DNA of 64,000 nt, from the NCBI GenBank assembly GCA_035772785.1, contig JAOCPU010000047.1:124001-188000 (forward strand), read 5' to 3'. Made by a program: the position numbers and the translations under genes. The DNA comes from Phlebiopsis flavidoalba. Taxonomy: Eukaryota; Basidiomycota; Agaricomycetes; Polyporales; Phanerochaetaceae. The notes under the pieces are model-generated. The model did not search any database. It had not been told where the DNA came from and saw nothing but the letters and a program-made list of their open reading frames with translations. Positions 23,701-34,342 of this stretch are shown in pieces. The stretch's first letter is position 1. Each line of letters opens with the position of its first letter.

Positions 23701-25430
23701 AGGAGTTACGCCTGATCTGGGATTTAAGTTCAAACCAGCGCCGGCACTCACTATAGAGCGCACATAACATCTTCGCCAGCCGGAAACCGCACTGGGAAAC
23801 AGTCATACAGAAAAACGGAGGAGTACTGGGCACAGCCGCAGCGGCACCTGGTGAAACGACATATCGGTTAGTGTCCAAAACGCAGCATCATCGATTAGTC
23901 ATGTCGGATCTGAGACGAGGTTGCTGGCCAGAGTTACAAACTTCCGTAGGAGGCGTCACGTATCGTACGGGGGACCTAATCCGTCGCATCTGATACGCCA
24001 TTTCACCTCTTGACGCCATGGCAATCGACTGAAAACCTTGGTGTAGTCTAGCCTGTCAACACCCCAGCGTGACGTTTTTCATCCGGGGGGGGAGCACGGT
24101 TCTCGATCGGAGGAAACGACTCCGCTTTGACTTTGGTCTTCTTTCAGAGACAAGAGGATACATCATTATTCTGAGTCATGATTCGCAACCGCGAATGCTC
24201 ACTACTAGCCAGATTACTTTATCAACATGGACGGACCGTCGTCCTTTGCGCCGACATGTGTCGCCCATATTCAACGCGTTTGGCATTTGCCTCAGGGCGG
24301 TTATGTCGAGTCCTTGTCACGAGCCGGCCACTACGATTTTGATGACTCTACTGACCATTTCATGATCCTGGGCCTAACTTCTCGATGGCAGCCAATCGTG
24401 ACATTTGCTAGGATCTGGTGGACAATTCACGTCTGAGGAAGGTTCCCTCGCCGCAGCGTCTCAGCGGTGTCCTTCTCGACATCCTCGAAGACCACCGCGA
24501 CGTCCAAAATCCTCCTTTCACGGGCTACATTCCTTCGCCTGCTCCAAGCATGGCGCGTTCTGACAGTACTGCAAATCTTCGTCCTCTTCCTCTCGTCGAC
24601 CCGCGAGCGCGGGAGGCAGCCGCTCACCCATTAGCGTCCGCGAAGCGCTGCCATCTCCGCGGCCCCCGCACCGAGCCCTTCCCTCGTCGTCCGCGTCGAC
24701 ATATCTCGTCTGAACTACTGCTTGTGCCCAACTACCGAGGTTGCACGCTCGCAGTTGTTCGGTCCTCGAACCGTCCGCCGTATCCACACCCGCCCAACTT
24801 GGACCCTATGCTTCCTCGGCTCGTGTACATGTTCTGGCGCCGGTCTCGGGCCGGTGGCACCCACAGCGCGGGTTTCTTGCTTAGGAGAGGGCGCTGGTGT
24901 GCATGAAGCAGTCCTGTGCGGGCAGGTCGCAGAAAGAGGCACTCCTATTCTTTTGGATGTCGAACACCGGAGCAGGATTACTTGTATTCTGATTCTGACC
25001 TGAAAGGAATGGTGTGGATCTCGGAATCCGTCGACATCATTGGCCGGCGTTCTCGCGCAGTGCGACTGAACAGTCTTTGGGCTGCAAATATGTCCAGGAG
25101 TACGTCTGTCTCTCTTTAAATCTCGCGCCCTGGCTGAGAATCTGGTCTCGACAGTCGTATCTCTGGCACGATCGTGCTGATATTGTCAACAACATGGCAC
25201 TCGGATGGACAAGGTTGGGTCTTCCTATCATTCGCATTGCATACGCCTCACGAATATCACAGTTCTTCCTGTGCGGGTCTAGCAAGATGGCGCTTCGCTA
25301 GTCAAGGTCAAAAATAGCTTGTGGAGGTCGTCCAAGAAGCGGCGAAAGTCGATCCGGAGGAGGCCAAAGACAGGTTCAACAAGATTATCAGCGTTAGTGG
25401 TCGGTTTCGCGACGGACGTCTTCGAAATAA
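20781..25430 (+). pseudogene. CYP505-like P450-reductase fusion, copy 2, heavily frameshifted
   Basis: Tandem duplicate of the gene at 15479. The heme domain is well preserved: MSKEIPSPPAIP start, HLGAIDRNL, VVVNSQELLHDVSDE, RILMPAFSTMNVRNMFDDMV, EGMHPFAIAMADFLKESGDR, LLIAGHETTSGMLTFIMYYL (across two introns), EEFRPERMLDGKFEAL. The heme loop Cys is present but an extra T at about 22681 puts PFGFG out of frame with MRGCI. The FMN domain has YVLYGSNTGT and DWALTYQKIPTL. The reductase half is much more eroded, though TYRTGD, LDILEDHRDV, SSPLADPQRV, DYLYSDSDLK and ATDVFE can still be pieced together. Introns match copy 1 in position. Far more frame breaks than copy 1, so I call it a pseudogene, but promoter and splice sites look intact and sequencing error could account for part of this. 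Confidence 0.75.
22071..22088 (+). other. 18-nt microexon (HETTS) in CYP505 copy 2
   Basis: It lies between introns 22016-22070 and 22089-22141, and splices to AGHETTSG exactly as in copy 1 although the bases differ at five or so positions. Confidence 0.8.
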
Positions 25431-25797
25431 TAAACGTCGATATTTTCGTTGAATATATCGTCTACTGTTCGTAGACTTTACGCCGAATACACGATTTTAC
25501 GGGTCTGTGTACCACGAATCCTTGAATGATATTAGGACCGGTATGTTGGCCATGTACCGAAAATACAGCTAAAATGCACGTATAGGGGCCCATAGCGATT
25601 GACTAGAGATGCAAAATTTAAATGATAGCATGGCCGCTGACATGAGGCAAGTGAGGGTATACTTATCCATGCTCAAGCATTTAGCTCGCCATCCAGAAAT
25701 GGGAGGGTATAGTGGTTTTTAGTCCAGGAGGAAATCACTCACATGATAAATTTCAGGCCGAAGTTGGAAACATTCATATCCTAGCAGGTTCGACATA
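25431..25797. other. Intergenic region after CYP505 copy 2
   Basis: AT-richer 3' flank; nothing recognised. Confidence 0.4.
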
Positions 25798-26480
25798 CTA
25801 TCCAAAACTTTCGCGTGTCATATGAACCATGTGTCGATTCTCCAGTGTCTTTTGGAGCGTATCGGAAAAACGGGCGAAACTCTCCGATCGCGTGATGGTG
25901 TCCGGCACACCCTTTTTGGCATTAACCAGCCCTCTAGGATCTGGACTTGCGGCGCGCGAGGTAGAGGCCACTCGACGGTGGTGTTGCTCTCGGTTTCGAA
26001 ACCGTGAGCTTGCTGCCTCTTGAGCGATATCACTGTGTGCGTTTGCTGTGTGTGCCGGTTGCGAAGCTCGTCGCGGCCGCTCCCGGGTGGGGAACAAACC
26101 CGCCCGCTATCAGCTCGCTGCCGTGCTCCGCCTCCGCCTTTCTACGATCCTCTTCTTCTTTGCGCAGTGTTTCCTCGAGTTCGTCGCTGACTCTGGTGAG
26201 CATGGTGTGAACGGACGGCAGCGGCAAGAGTGGCGAGTCGCAGGATGGCAACAGTGCATCGGAAGGTTGAGCTCACAAAGTGGCAAGCCGCATTGCATGC
26301 ATGCAGATATGTACGACGAAAGAGAATGCGCACGAGCTATGCAAGAGGTGAATCGCGGGAGGGCAAAAGATGTCGCACAAAGCATTCGCACACCTTGTAC
26401 TTGAAAAAGCATCCACCCTTTGGATCCTTTTGTTGGTTTTACCGTCACTTGAGATAGAGATTTCTGTAGACCGCTCTTCC
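25798..26480 (-). CDS. Possible small minus-strand gene with coiled coil
   Basis: Unrecognised. One frame contains MLTRVSDELEETLRKEEEDR followed by KAEAEHGSELIAGGFVPHPG, a convincing charged coiled coil with a Gly/Pro turn. Neighbouring frames give ATPPSSGLYLARRKSRS-like and RSESFARFSDTLQKTLENRH stretches. A continuous protein needs at least two frame shifts or introns. It is convergent with the CYP505 copy upstream. It could be a real gene of about 200 residues or a fragment. Confidence 0.3.
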
Positions 26481-27299
26481 ATAATTCTAGTCTTTTGACA
26501 CTTCCCTACTCCTTGGTACAGTACCCATATGGTCGGGAGTAGTCGCGCTCCCCGAACCCTTTGCTTGGGTTTCGGGTGTCGTCTTACGCTCGCGTGGATA
26601 GATGACGATCTGATGGTAATAAAGATGTCGCTAGAGCTGTATGATTAGGACTATGGATGAGGCCAATGTGTTGTATTGCAAAGACTGAGGAGCGTCAGCA
26701 GCCACGAACTAAGTGGATGTCAAGAGCCTGAGTCGGTTGCTCTAGTGTCGGCTCCGAGTCTACTCGACTTTGTTTACCGGTTCACATAACTATGATTGAC
26801 ACAAAATCAAAAGGCCCTTCGAAAGAAGTAGTAGTCAAACGCTCATATAACAACTATCCGGCGTCCGAATCAACAACCTTCATACTCCGAGTCTAGTAGA
26901 GACTTCTGCTTACCGGTCACTGAATCTCTGGATTGTGACCAAATCATGGGTTTCTTCGAAAGACGTAATTTGGTTTCAACGAGTATAACATTAGTGAACA
27001 ATTTCGGCACCAAGAGTCTATCAATCACGTATTCTTACGACCCATGAACTAAGGACAATCATATAAAGCCGGGGGGTGGGTGGCCATGATAATATCGCTG
27101 CTTTTACTCTACGGCTGTACTCTGGCCCCCGGTGGGGACGCCATCTTGAGTTTAGTACGCTCAATAAACAACTTGGGCTTGGTTTAAGGATTCGTGTGTG
27201 ACGTTCTCCTGACTTCCCTAACAATCTCACCGCTCCAGATACGGCCACGAATCTTTCCGACCCAACAACCTTCAACCTCACGCGTGAAAATCTATATCG
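26481..27299. other. Unassigned region
   Basis: About 800 bases of mixed composition. No open frame here resembles a known family; it probably contains the promoter of the F-box-like gene that follows. Confidence 0.35.
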
Positions 27300-28676
27300 A
27301 TCTCGGCTCCCACGACGCCACCCCATGAGCCACCGTCGGTATCGCCAGAAGTTGCGTTGGCTAGTTTTCCGAATACTTCGCGCGGAGAGACAATAAACAG
27401 CTCTCGATGCATGCTCAAAGGTCTGCCGCGCTTTCAGACTTCCATCCCAGCGACTGCTCTTCCGCTCCGTCAGCGTAGTTAGCAGGCCTTCGAGTGCTAG
27501 TAACACGGGCAAAGAATTTCTCGCGTTTCTCAAATTCCTCGAAGACTCTCCACACTTGCGAGCATCTATCGTTTCCCTTACAGTCAGAGGCAGCGAAGAG
27601 TTCCTAGACTCTGAATCGCCACGACCGACCCTCAGTCCAGCGCTCCTTCAAGCTTACCTTTCGCTACTCCCAGGGCTTCGTATGCTGGGTATCATGCTCG
27701 TTCGCTTCAGAGATGACTCAAGAAAGCGAGAACCTCCGCTTGCAAGACTGCCTATGGCGCGATTTGACCTCGACGAATTGACCTTGGCCCGCGTCGGTAA
27801 CCCGCTCGACAACACTAGGGACTTTTGCCAGCTGTTCAGCATCTTTGGTACGATCAACATGTTGATAATGCGTATGATTCGACTAGGCAAGAACGACACG
27901 CGTGGGAAGACAACTTTTCCGTCGAACCTGCGAGTGCGCTCCCTCGTGTTCAATAGCTTGGAAGGCGAAGCGGCCTACCCTGGAAACTGGTTCCTCTATG
28001 ACTTTATATCGCGAACGGGGACTTGCAAGATAGTGTGCCTATGTTTGGCTGATAGTCGTACACGAGAGGACCTGCGTGCCATGGGGCGGTTTCTCGTCAG
28101 CTGTGGAGGCAGCCTGATGCAGCTTTATGTCAGGATAGCACCCAGCCTAGAGCTCAATAAAGGTATGTTTATTTGAATCATTGAGTATAATTCTCCTGAG
28201 CCTTTAATCCAGGAGAACACACGATGCTTCAACTACAGAAGTGCACGAAATTGAAAACCCTGAGGCTCAACTTCCCTGTTCACTTGGCGAGGGAACTATT
28301 CAAAACATTTGCCAAACTTTCACCGTCTATCGAGTGCATCTCCATCACTTTAAGTGGTGAGAGTCGATCGACGATAGTCGCACAACAGCACAGCGCTCGC
28401 CTATGTCTGTTGAGCGTCGAAACTCTCTGGCCTGGGAACAGCTCAACCTGTCGTGCGTGAAGAAACCACACTTACAAACAAACAACACATACAAACAAAT
28501 CTATGGACCTTCCGGCCTGCCCGCGAGTGGATAAGGTGCGTCCGTGCGATTGCGCCTTGCCCGAGCTTGTCAAGGTCTGGTGTTCGTCATTTCGAATGAG
28601 GCCAGAGGCCACATCTTCGAGGAGGGACGGTCACAGTGGCTCAGCTCAAAATGGCACAAGCGGCGGCTTACGTAAC
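27300..28676 (+). CDS. F-box-like protein of the expanded basidiomycete family
   Basis: This class usually feeds substrates to SCF ubiquitin ligases. The N-terminal F-box-like helix is poorly readable (about 27320-27400) but is followed by the typical block around LDACSKVCRAFRLPSQRLLF, then GKEFLAFLKFLEDSPHLRAS and VSLTVRGSEEFLDS. The long open body (27556-28176) contains repeated leucine-patterned stretches (LSLLPGLRMLGIMLVRF, FDLDELTLARVGNPLDN). After a short intron (about 28164-28212) come LQLQKCTKLKTLRLNFPVHL and LSPSIECISITL. The C-terminus is best read as GLVFVISNEARGHIFEEGRS with a stop at 28674-28676. The exact start is uncertain. The gene resembles the F-box-like gene at 48154 in layout but not closely in sequence. 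Confidence 0.6.
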
Positions 28677-28885
28677 CTGCCTGCTCTCTGCATCCGCGTC
28701 TTAACATATTCAATATGTTTACATCATCATCCCCTCCAACCAGACCAGACTAGCTTTCTTCTCGTATTATTCCTCATACCCACTGCTGCTGTATCATATC
28801 ACTACATTCACTCTTTATCTTGTATTTCTTTCTACACTTGAGACAGCTCCACAAATTAGGTAACCTTAAACGTATAGCTCCTCCT

Positions 28886-29315
28886 ATGTATGTGGCGCCG
28901 GCTCACCGAAGACCCAAAACTGATGTGATCGCGCGAAAGCTCAGTCAGGTGTGCGAAGTTAACTCAAACTCACGGGAACTCATACTCCATCTAGCAAAGT
29001 AGAGCACACACTAAATATCTTGAACTCCAGCTGGAGGCACCAGAGAGCCGCCCAGTGCTCGCTGTTGCACTCGCGCGGCTGACGCCACTCTCGATGGCCA
29101 TGGACGCCCTGAAACTTCGTGAGCATCAGCGCTCGAATTGGCAGATTATAAGCAAGCCAGAAGACAATGCGCAGGACAAGCTAACGTCGATTTATTGGAA
29201 TATGGCTTCGTCGTCATCGAGGAGGAGCGAGACAGCTGCCGAAGATGCACTGCTGAACATTGTGCAGAAAGGTGTGCATACATATTCAGAAATGTTCCTC
29301 CTGCGCGAGGAGTGA
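28886..29315 (+). CDS. Small hypothetical protein
   Basis: Not recognised. Reads MYVAPAHRRPKTDVIARKLS, then CEVNSNSRELILHLAK, then (after a very short possible intron of about 33 nt, or a frameshift, at 29001-29033) LEAPESRPVLAVALARLTPL and DALKLREHQRSNWQII, ending MFLLREE-stop. The helical, Leu/Ala/Glu-rich composition is coding-like. It sits between the F-box-like gene and the next plus-strand gene. A low-confidence gene of about 130 residues. Confidence 0.35.
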
Positions 29316-29378
29316 TATTTTGTGGCTAACCTGTTGTTAATGCTGCAAGCTGAGGAGAATCACGACTTTTCCACCTGA

Positions 29379-31160
29379 ATGGCCTCACAGCCGCAGTTCA
29401 ACTTCCAGAACTTTCTCGGATCCGTCACAACTCTTAGCCCTTATTGAGTCGTGTATACTCACAATACCTTTAGCAGAAGCCAACCTATTCCCGACATCAC
29501 GAAACCTCACCCCTATCAGCAAGACACAAAGCACCACACCAGAGGCGAGCGACAGCGCGCAAAAGCCCTCGCCATCTGCTTCCCGCTCCGAGCTCGAGAC
29601 AAAGAGCGCATGTCTCCCATGCCGGCACACACATGAGCAAGCCGAACGCGAGATCTTCCACCCTCGCGCGCTCAGCTGGCGCAGCGCGACGCCGGGGGAG
29701 CTCGTGCAGCCTGCGGTCGCGCACGCATAGGGGAGCCGGACCAGACAACCGCGCTGCTCGACAACCGGTGCCAATGTGCGCCGTGCTGGCGAGTCGCCCC
29801 CGATGAAGTCCCTCCGCCAAGCGATCCTCAGCATCAAACCACCGTGGCGCGTGAACCGGGTGCTCGAGACCAAGAGGTACGCACAGCTCTCAAGAAGGTA
29901 CTCCTGCTCCTCTCGCCGATACCTAGTGTACAGGACGCTAATAACCTTCACATGTTACACGCAGCGCACAATTCAAGTCCAAGTGTTCACCAGCCTAGCC
30001 GGCGCGCGCCGATCCCGCGCTCGCACCTCGCCTCCGTACCGCTTCGAGAGCCGAGCACAGATATGCTTCTGCTGGCTGCATAAAACCCGCCATGAACGCC
30101 CCGCGGCCGCGTGCGCCCCCACCCGCCGTAGTCAGACCGGGGGGGGGGGGGGGGGGGGGCAGAGCGACATGCACCCGTGCGCGCAGGCGCTACCTGAAGC
30201 GAGGCGGCACAAATACTCGACGGCGGAGCTCGACGCGCTCGGTGGAGAGTCATCGATGGTGCTTGGGGGCGCTAGTGCGAGCGGCCTTATAACTCGTGCG
30301 TTTGTCGATGAGAGCAAGAACGGTTGTGTTGGGGAACGTGCGACAGCTTGCGAAGGACGTTGTTGTGGCTCGGTGTGAAGGCATCGACGAACTCGGTGGC
30401 GCAGCGACAAGACTTGCGCTCGACGGATTTTCACACGAATAACCGGCTGGAACCACAACTCAGCGCATGTGAACGAGGCGGCTGCAGTATCGCGGGGCGC
30501 GAAGCTGCTTCAACAGATTGTATCACTCCAGATGGGTCGCATGGGTCCTCCGCCGAGCGATCACCTGCTTCGACGAGACGGCGAAAGACGTGGCCTGAGG
30601 TCAAAGTCGATGGCACTCGGTAGCCCTATTCTCTGCCCGAGTGCAATCCTCTCCTGGGCTGACGCTCCTGCTGACAGAACAAACGTACTGGAAGGACGGG
30701 GAAGAATGATGGAGGATTGAAAAATGAAGTAGACTTGTCCGCGACTTCGTCCCGCACTCGACACAGCCCTTCGGGGGACCTAGCTGGTGTGGCCATTCCG
30801 CTTGCACTACGCACGTTCGTGGCAGAGCATCTACCATCGCCCGTGCCGACGCCATTCGCCTCTTCCTTCCTCGTCTTCAGAATGCCGATTCGGAGCTCGA
30901 TACATCTATCCAGACTACGACGCACCTTTGCATGAACTGGGCATTGCTGCCACCGCCCCACAGTCTCACGAAGATCTCCACAACTTGAGTTCGTGTGCAT
31001 CACACCTGCGTGACGCCGCGAACAGACGACCTAGAAGGGCGGAACCCAGCAAGCTGTATGCAGCGCGGGATGGAAAGAGCTCGTTTGCTCTGGCGGCTCG
31101 CCGTGACCAGAGCGACGGTGCTTGCTGCAATGCGTCGGATAGTCGTGATTCTCAGGTAGC
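29379..31160 (+). CDS. Unrecognised multi-exon gene starting MASQPQFNFQNFLGSV
   Basis: The ATG at 29379 opens a coding-like stretch MASQPQFNFQNFLGSVTTL. Later segments with coding character are STTPEASDSAQKPSPSASRS, ETKSACLPCRHTHEQAEREI, KYSTAELDALGGESSMVLGG, NVRQLAKDVVVARCEGIDEL, GGAATRLALDGFSHE and EAAAVSRGAKLLQQIVSLQM. These last four look like successive amphipathic helices. They lie in at least two frames and the exon structure cannot be settled; an intron at about 29876-29938 is likely (GTACGC...TACAG). A run of 21 G at 30139-30159 falls inside. The function is unknown; the 3' limit is an estimate. Confidence 0.35.
30139..30159. repeat. 21-base G homopolymer
   Basis: An uninterrupted G tract, by far the longest homopolymer in the window. 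It splits two segments that otherwise look coding, so its length directly affects the frame. Confidence 0.9.
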
Positions 31161-31809
31161 AACTCCTTGTATCTCAACGCCATGTAATTATTTATTTGTA
31201 CTGTATTGCACTGTACCATCTTGTATGTTTGATTCTTCCCTTTTGATTCTGGTACAATCTTACGCCATTTCGTCTTATTGTATCCAATTCTGTCATCCAC
31301 AGCGCATGATCATGAACACATGACAGAAGTGTTTCGAGAAATGAGCTTTTTTTGTGTACGACGGCGCTGGAAGAAGACCGAAGGAACGATACTCACCGCC
31401 TCCGTTTCTCTTTCAAACATACTCGAGAACCACAATCTGACATGAAATGATGAGAATCCATTTAAGAACCACGCACACATGATTAATGCACCCAAATATT
31501 ACACATTTGCTCCTACCAGTATCCGCATTAGAGATGTTAAAGCAAAGAGAAACGAGCCGTAGCACGGGTATCTTCATTACCCAACCCAAAATCAGTCCGT
31601 CACGAAACCAAAAAAAAACAAATCAACAGATGAAGACAAAATCAAATCAGAACGAAAGGATAGTGGAATGTGGGTGTTATGATGACCCTGTTCCATCTAT
31701 TCCCAGCCGTCGAAGCCACCCCGACCCTGCCACCACCAGAGCCCCCCCACCCATCTCAATTAGCCCCCGGCTGCAACAATTACCAGCCCGCCTGGTGAGG
31801 ATCGCCACG
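31161..31809. other. Intergenic region between convergent genes
   Basis: AT-rich 3' flank with A- and T-runs (for example the eight-A run at about 31610). Nothing else recognised. Confidence 0.4.
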
Positions 31810-34342
31810 CTAATCATCGGACCGCGGGCCGGATAAGGGATCGCGTCGATGGGGGCCGTTGTTGCGAGAGCTGTGATGGCGGTCGTTTGCGGACTTGTGA
31901 GCTCTGTGATGGCGTGCCGCTGTGATGGTGGTGGATAGTCGGCGGTTCAGGTAGAGGACTGGAAAGGTGGAGCGGCCTGGCGAGGGCTGCGAAGGCAGGG
32001 CACCAGGGCTGCCCAACTGCTGTGCCCTAGCCGCTGAGTCGTAGTGGTACGCCGAGCAGCGTGTGCGCAAGCAGCGGGTTAGCGCGCTCGAGGCCCGCAT
32101 CCTGCCTGTCGTCCACCGTCCTGCGATCCTGACCGTGCCCCTTGAGCGCTGCGCGCGCGCGGTCGGACAAGCGTCGCGTCGGCTCGTCCTGTCGTGCGAC
32201 GTGAGTTAGCGTGAGCACGGTCGAGCCGTCGGCTCCTGCGCGTAAGGTAGTAGAGCTGCACGTGCGGCGGGCGCACGAAGACCAAGCTCGTCTCGCTCGT
32301 CCACTGCGCGATTGTGCGCATTCGTGTGTTCCTGAGTACTGTCCGTTGCCCGCGCTTGCTGCCCGTAATTTGCTGCGCGGTTATTATGCGCCTAGCTATT
32401 TGCTCGCCGCGGATCTCGTGACTCCTTGCGGACGGGCGTATCGCAGACTCGTCGGTCCCGGCGCGCGGCGAGGAGTACGGTGCGCCCCACTCGCGTCTCA
32501 TGAGTCCTCGGCTTCTACTCTGAATCTGTCCCTCACGCCCAGCGTTACACCCCGCGTACGCGTTCGCGCTCCTCCCGTTTTGCCGCGGCGCCGCCCTGCC
32601 GACGCACCACCAGCGCGCCGAACACAAGTGCGAGCAGAAACGCTGCGAAGCCGAGGAGGCCAATGAGGACCTCGATGCCTACAGATTTGAGATGATGGCA
32701 GCAGCAGGGACCGCGAATATTTGCGCGATTCGGGCCCCCCCGTCCGAGGTCGGGTTGACTGCTTGCCAGATGGCGCGGGGAGCGCCTGGTTTTGAGTACG
32801 CGTTCGGTGTGGAAAAACTCTTGGAGGGCGGTAGTGAGTGTGGGGTCGACGAGGCCAAGGAGGCCGAGGGACGACGGGGCGGATGGCGGGGCTAATGCCG
32901 CGGGAGGACGTTTGCGGGAAGTTGCCGTGCGAGTCAGGTGGGTCGTATGCCATGACGGTGTACGCGGCGCGCATAAAGGGCACGCCGAGCACAACGTTTC
33001 AGCGTAGGTTTGCGAGGGCGCTGCTGGCTTGCACCATGCCCATGCACATGTTATTTGATGCCGCGGATGGAGACGGTCCGTTGGTGAGTGTTGGGAGGTG
33101 GCGGTGACGGGTGGATGAAAAAAGGTGTCTGTGGCCCGGAATGTGAGGTCAAGCGGATGCAGCGCGAGTTTCTTTTTCCGCGGAGCGCGAGTCTCGAGGG
33201 TTACACTCATGTTGAGTGGTGTCGTGCACGGAACCAGTCTACCTTGCGTTAGAAAAGAGAAATATATTAAGAAAAGGGTGGACGCACAGGAGCCGTCGGA
33301 GCCGGGACCGATCCCTAGGGCGCCGTATATGCCGTTCGTGCAATCTCGACACTGGTAAAAGGATGACCGGGGTACCCGAGTCGACAATACTCGACGCGCA
33401 TTTGACAGGGATTCTGCACGTCCTTGCGGACGCCATTCGACGTACACAGTCAGCGCCGAGAGTTTTGATTGCCAGAACAGCGGGCCGCCCCCCGCATTCG
33501 TTGGGTCGACACGCCCGCGTACTGACACACCTTGCTCGTATCCGGCACGACGCTAGTCGTGGGGACGGTGACGACGGAGGCCTAGGAGCGAGGGTACGGC
33601 GGGAGTGGCGCCACCGTCAGGCCGCGCGAGGCGTTCATGGAGAGGAAGCGGTACCCCCCGGACGGCGCTGGCCAGGCAGGCGCGAGAGCCCGAAAAGGTC
33701 GGGAGGCTGACGCTCGCACCGTCGAACCTGTGCTGCTTGTCGAGATCGGCGAGCGGATCGTTCTCGGAGAGGGTGGGGGGGGGATGATGGAGTTGAGCGG
33801 GAGGGCCAGTCCGAGGACGCCGCTGAAGAGCGGGGCGAGCGGCTCGGCGTCGACGGAGGACGCGGCGGCTTCGGCGGCGTCAGCGCGCGATGCGATCATA
33901 AATAATGGAGTAAAAAGGGCGCACCGAGGGGCCTGACCATATCCATCTCGTACCGCCAATGGTCACCGTATGACTTGTCTGTTCCACGACGATGGGCCCG
34001 CCTGACTCGGCCCTGCACACTAGCTGATCTGGAAATTTCTCGCTCCGTCGGGACCGCCTTCGAGGGATCGTAAAGCGCCCCGCCCGTCTGCTTGCAAGAC
34101 TGGGTCGAGCACGAAGTCGATGCGATCCAGAGGTCGGACGAGCTCACTTCTTCTCTCCGGTTGTCGACCTGCACGGAGAATGTTTGCGGGGGCGAGCCGA
34201 CCTGGATGGGAAGTGTGTAGACAGCTTCAAAGTGTTGCAAACAGTGAACGCGTTTAGGGGTAAACACGATGCCATCTGAGCCGCCGGAGCCGTATGCGTT
34301 GTTGCTATCGTCGCGTGCTTTGCCCTTCCAGCGAGGGCTCAT
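31810..34342 (-). CDS. Pepsin-like aspartyl protease (family A1) with C-terminal membrane anchor
   Basis: Endopeptidase of the cell surface or secretory route. Visible: YTLPIQVGSPPQTFSVQVD leading into the first catalytic Asp, SSDLWIASTSCSTQSC, GGALYDPSKAVPTERE, then GVLGLALPLNSIIPP, GGPLFWQSKLSALTVYVEW, the second catalytic motif IVDSGTPVILL (about 33360-33395), NGIYGALGIGPGSDG, VPCTTPLNMSVTL, ALHPLDLTFRATDT and MLGVPFMRAAYTVMAYDPP. Near the end a hydrophobic helix, IEVLIGLLGFAAFLLALVFG, is followed by basic residues (VVRRQ). A Ser/Arg/His-rich cytoplasmic tail closes at 31810. The first catalytic loop is disrupted: the expected Asp-Thr-Gly is Asp-Asn-Arg with about five extra residues. The start at 34342 (MSPRWKGKARDD) has no signal peptide, so an upstream exon may be missing. 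Many frame changes in GC-rich DNA. Confidence 0.85.

Noticed and set aside
15479..25430. Biosynthetic gene cluster around the two tandem P450s
   Set aside because: No polyketide, terpene or peptide synthase, transporter or cluster regulator is adjacent; CYP505 enzymes need no partner.
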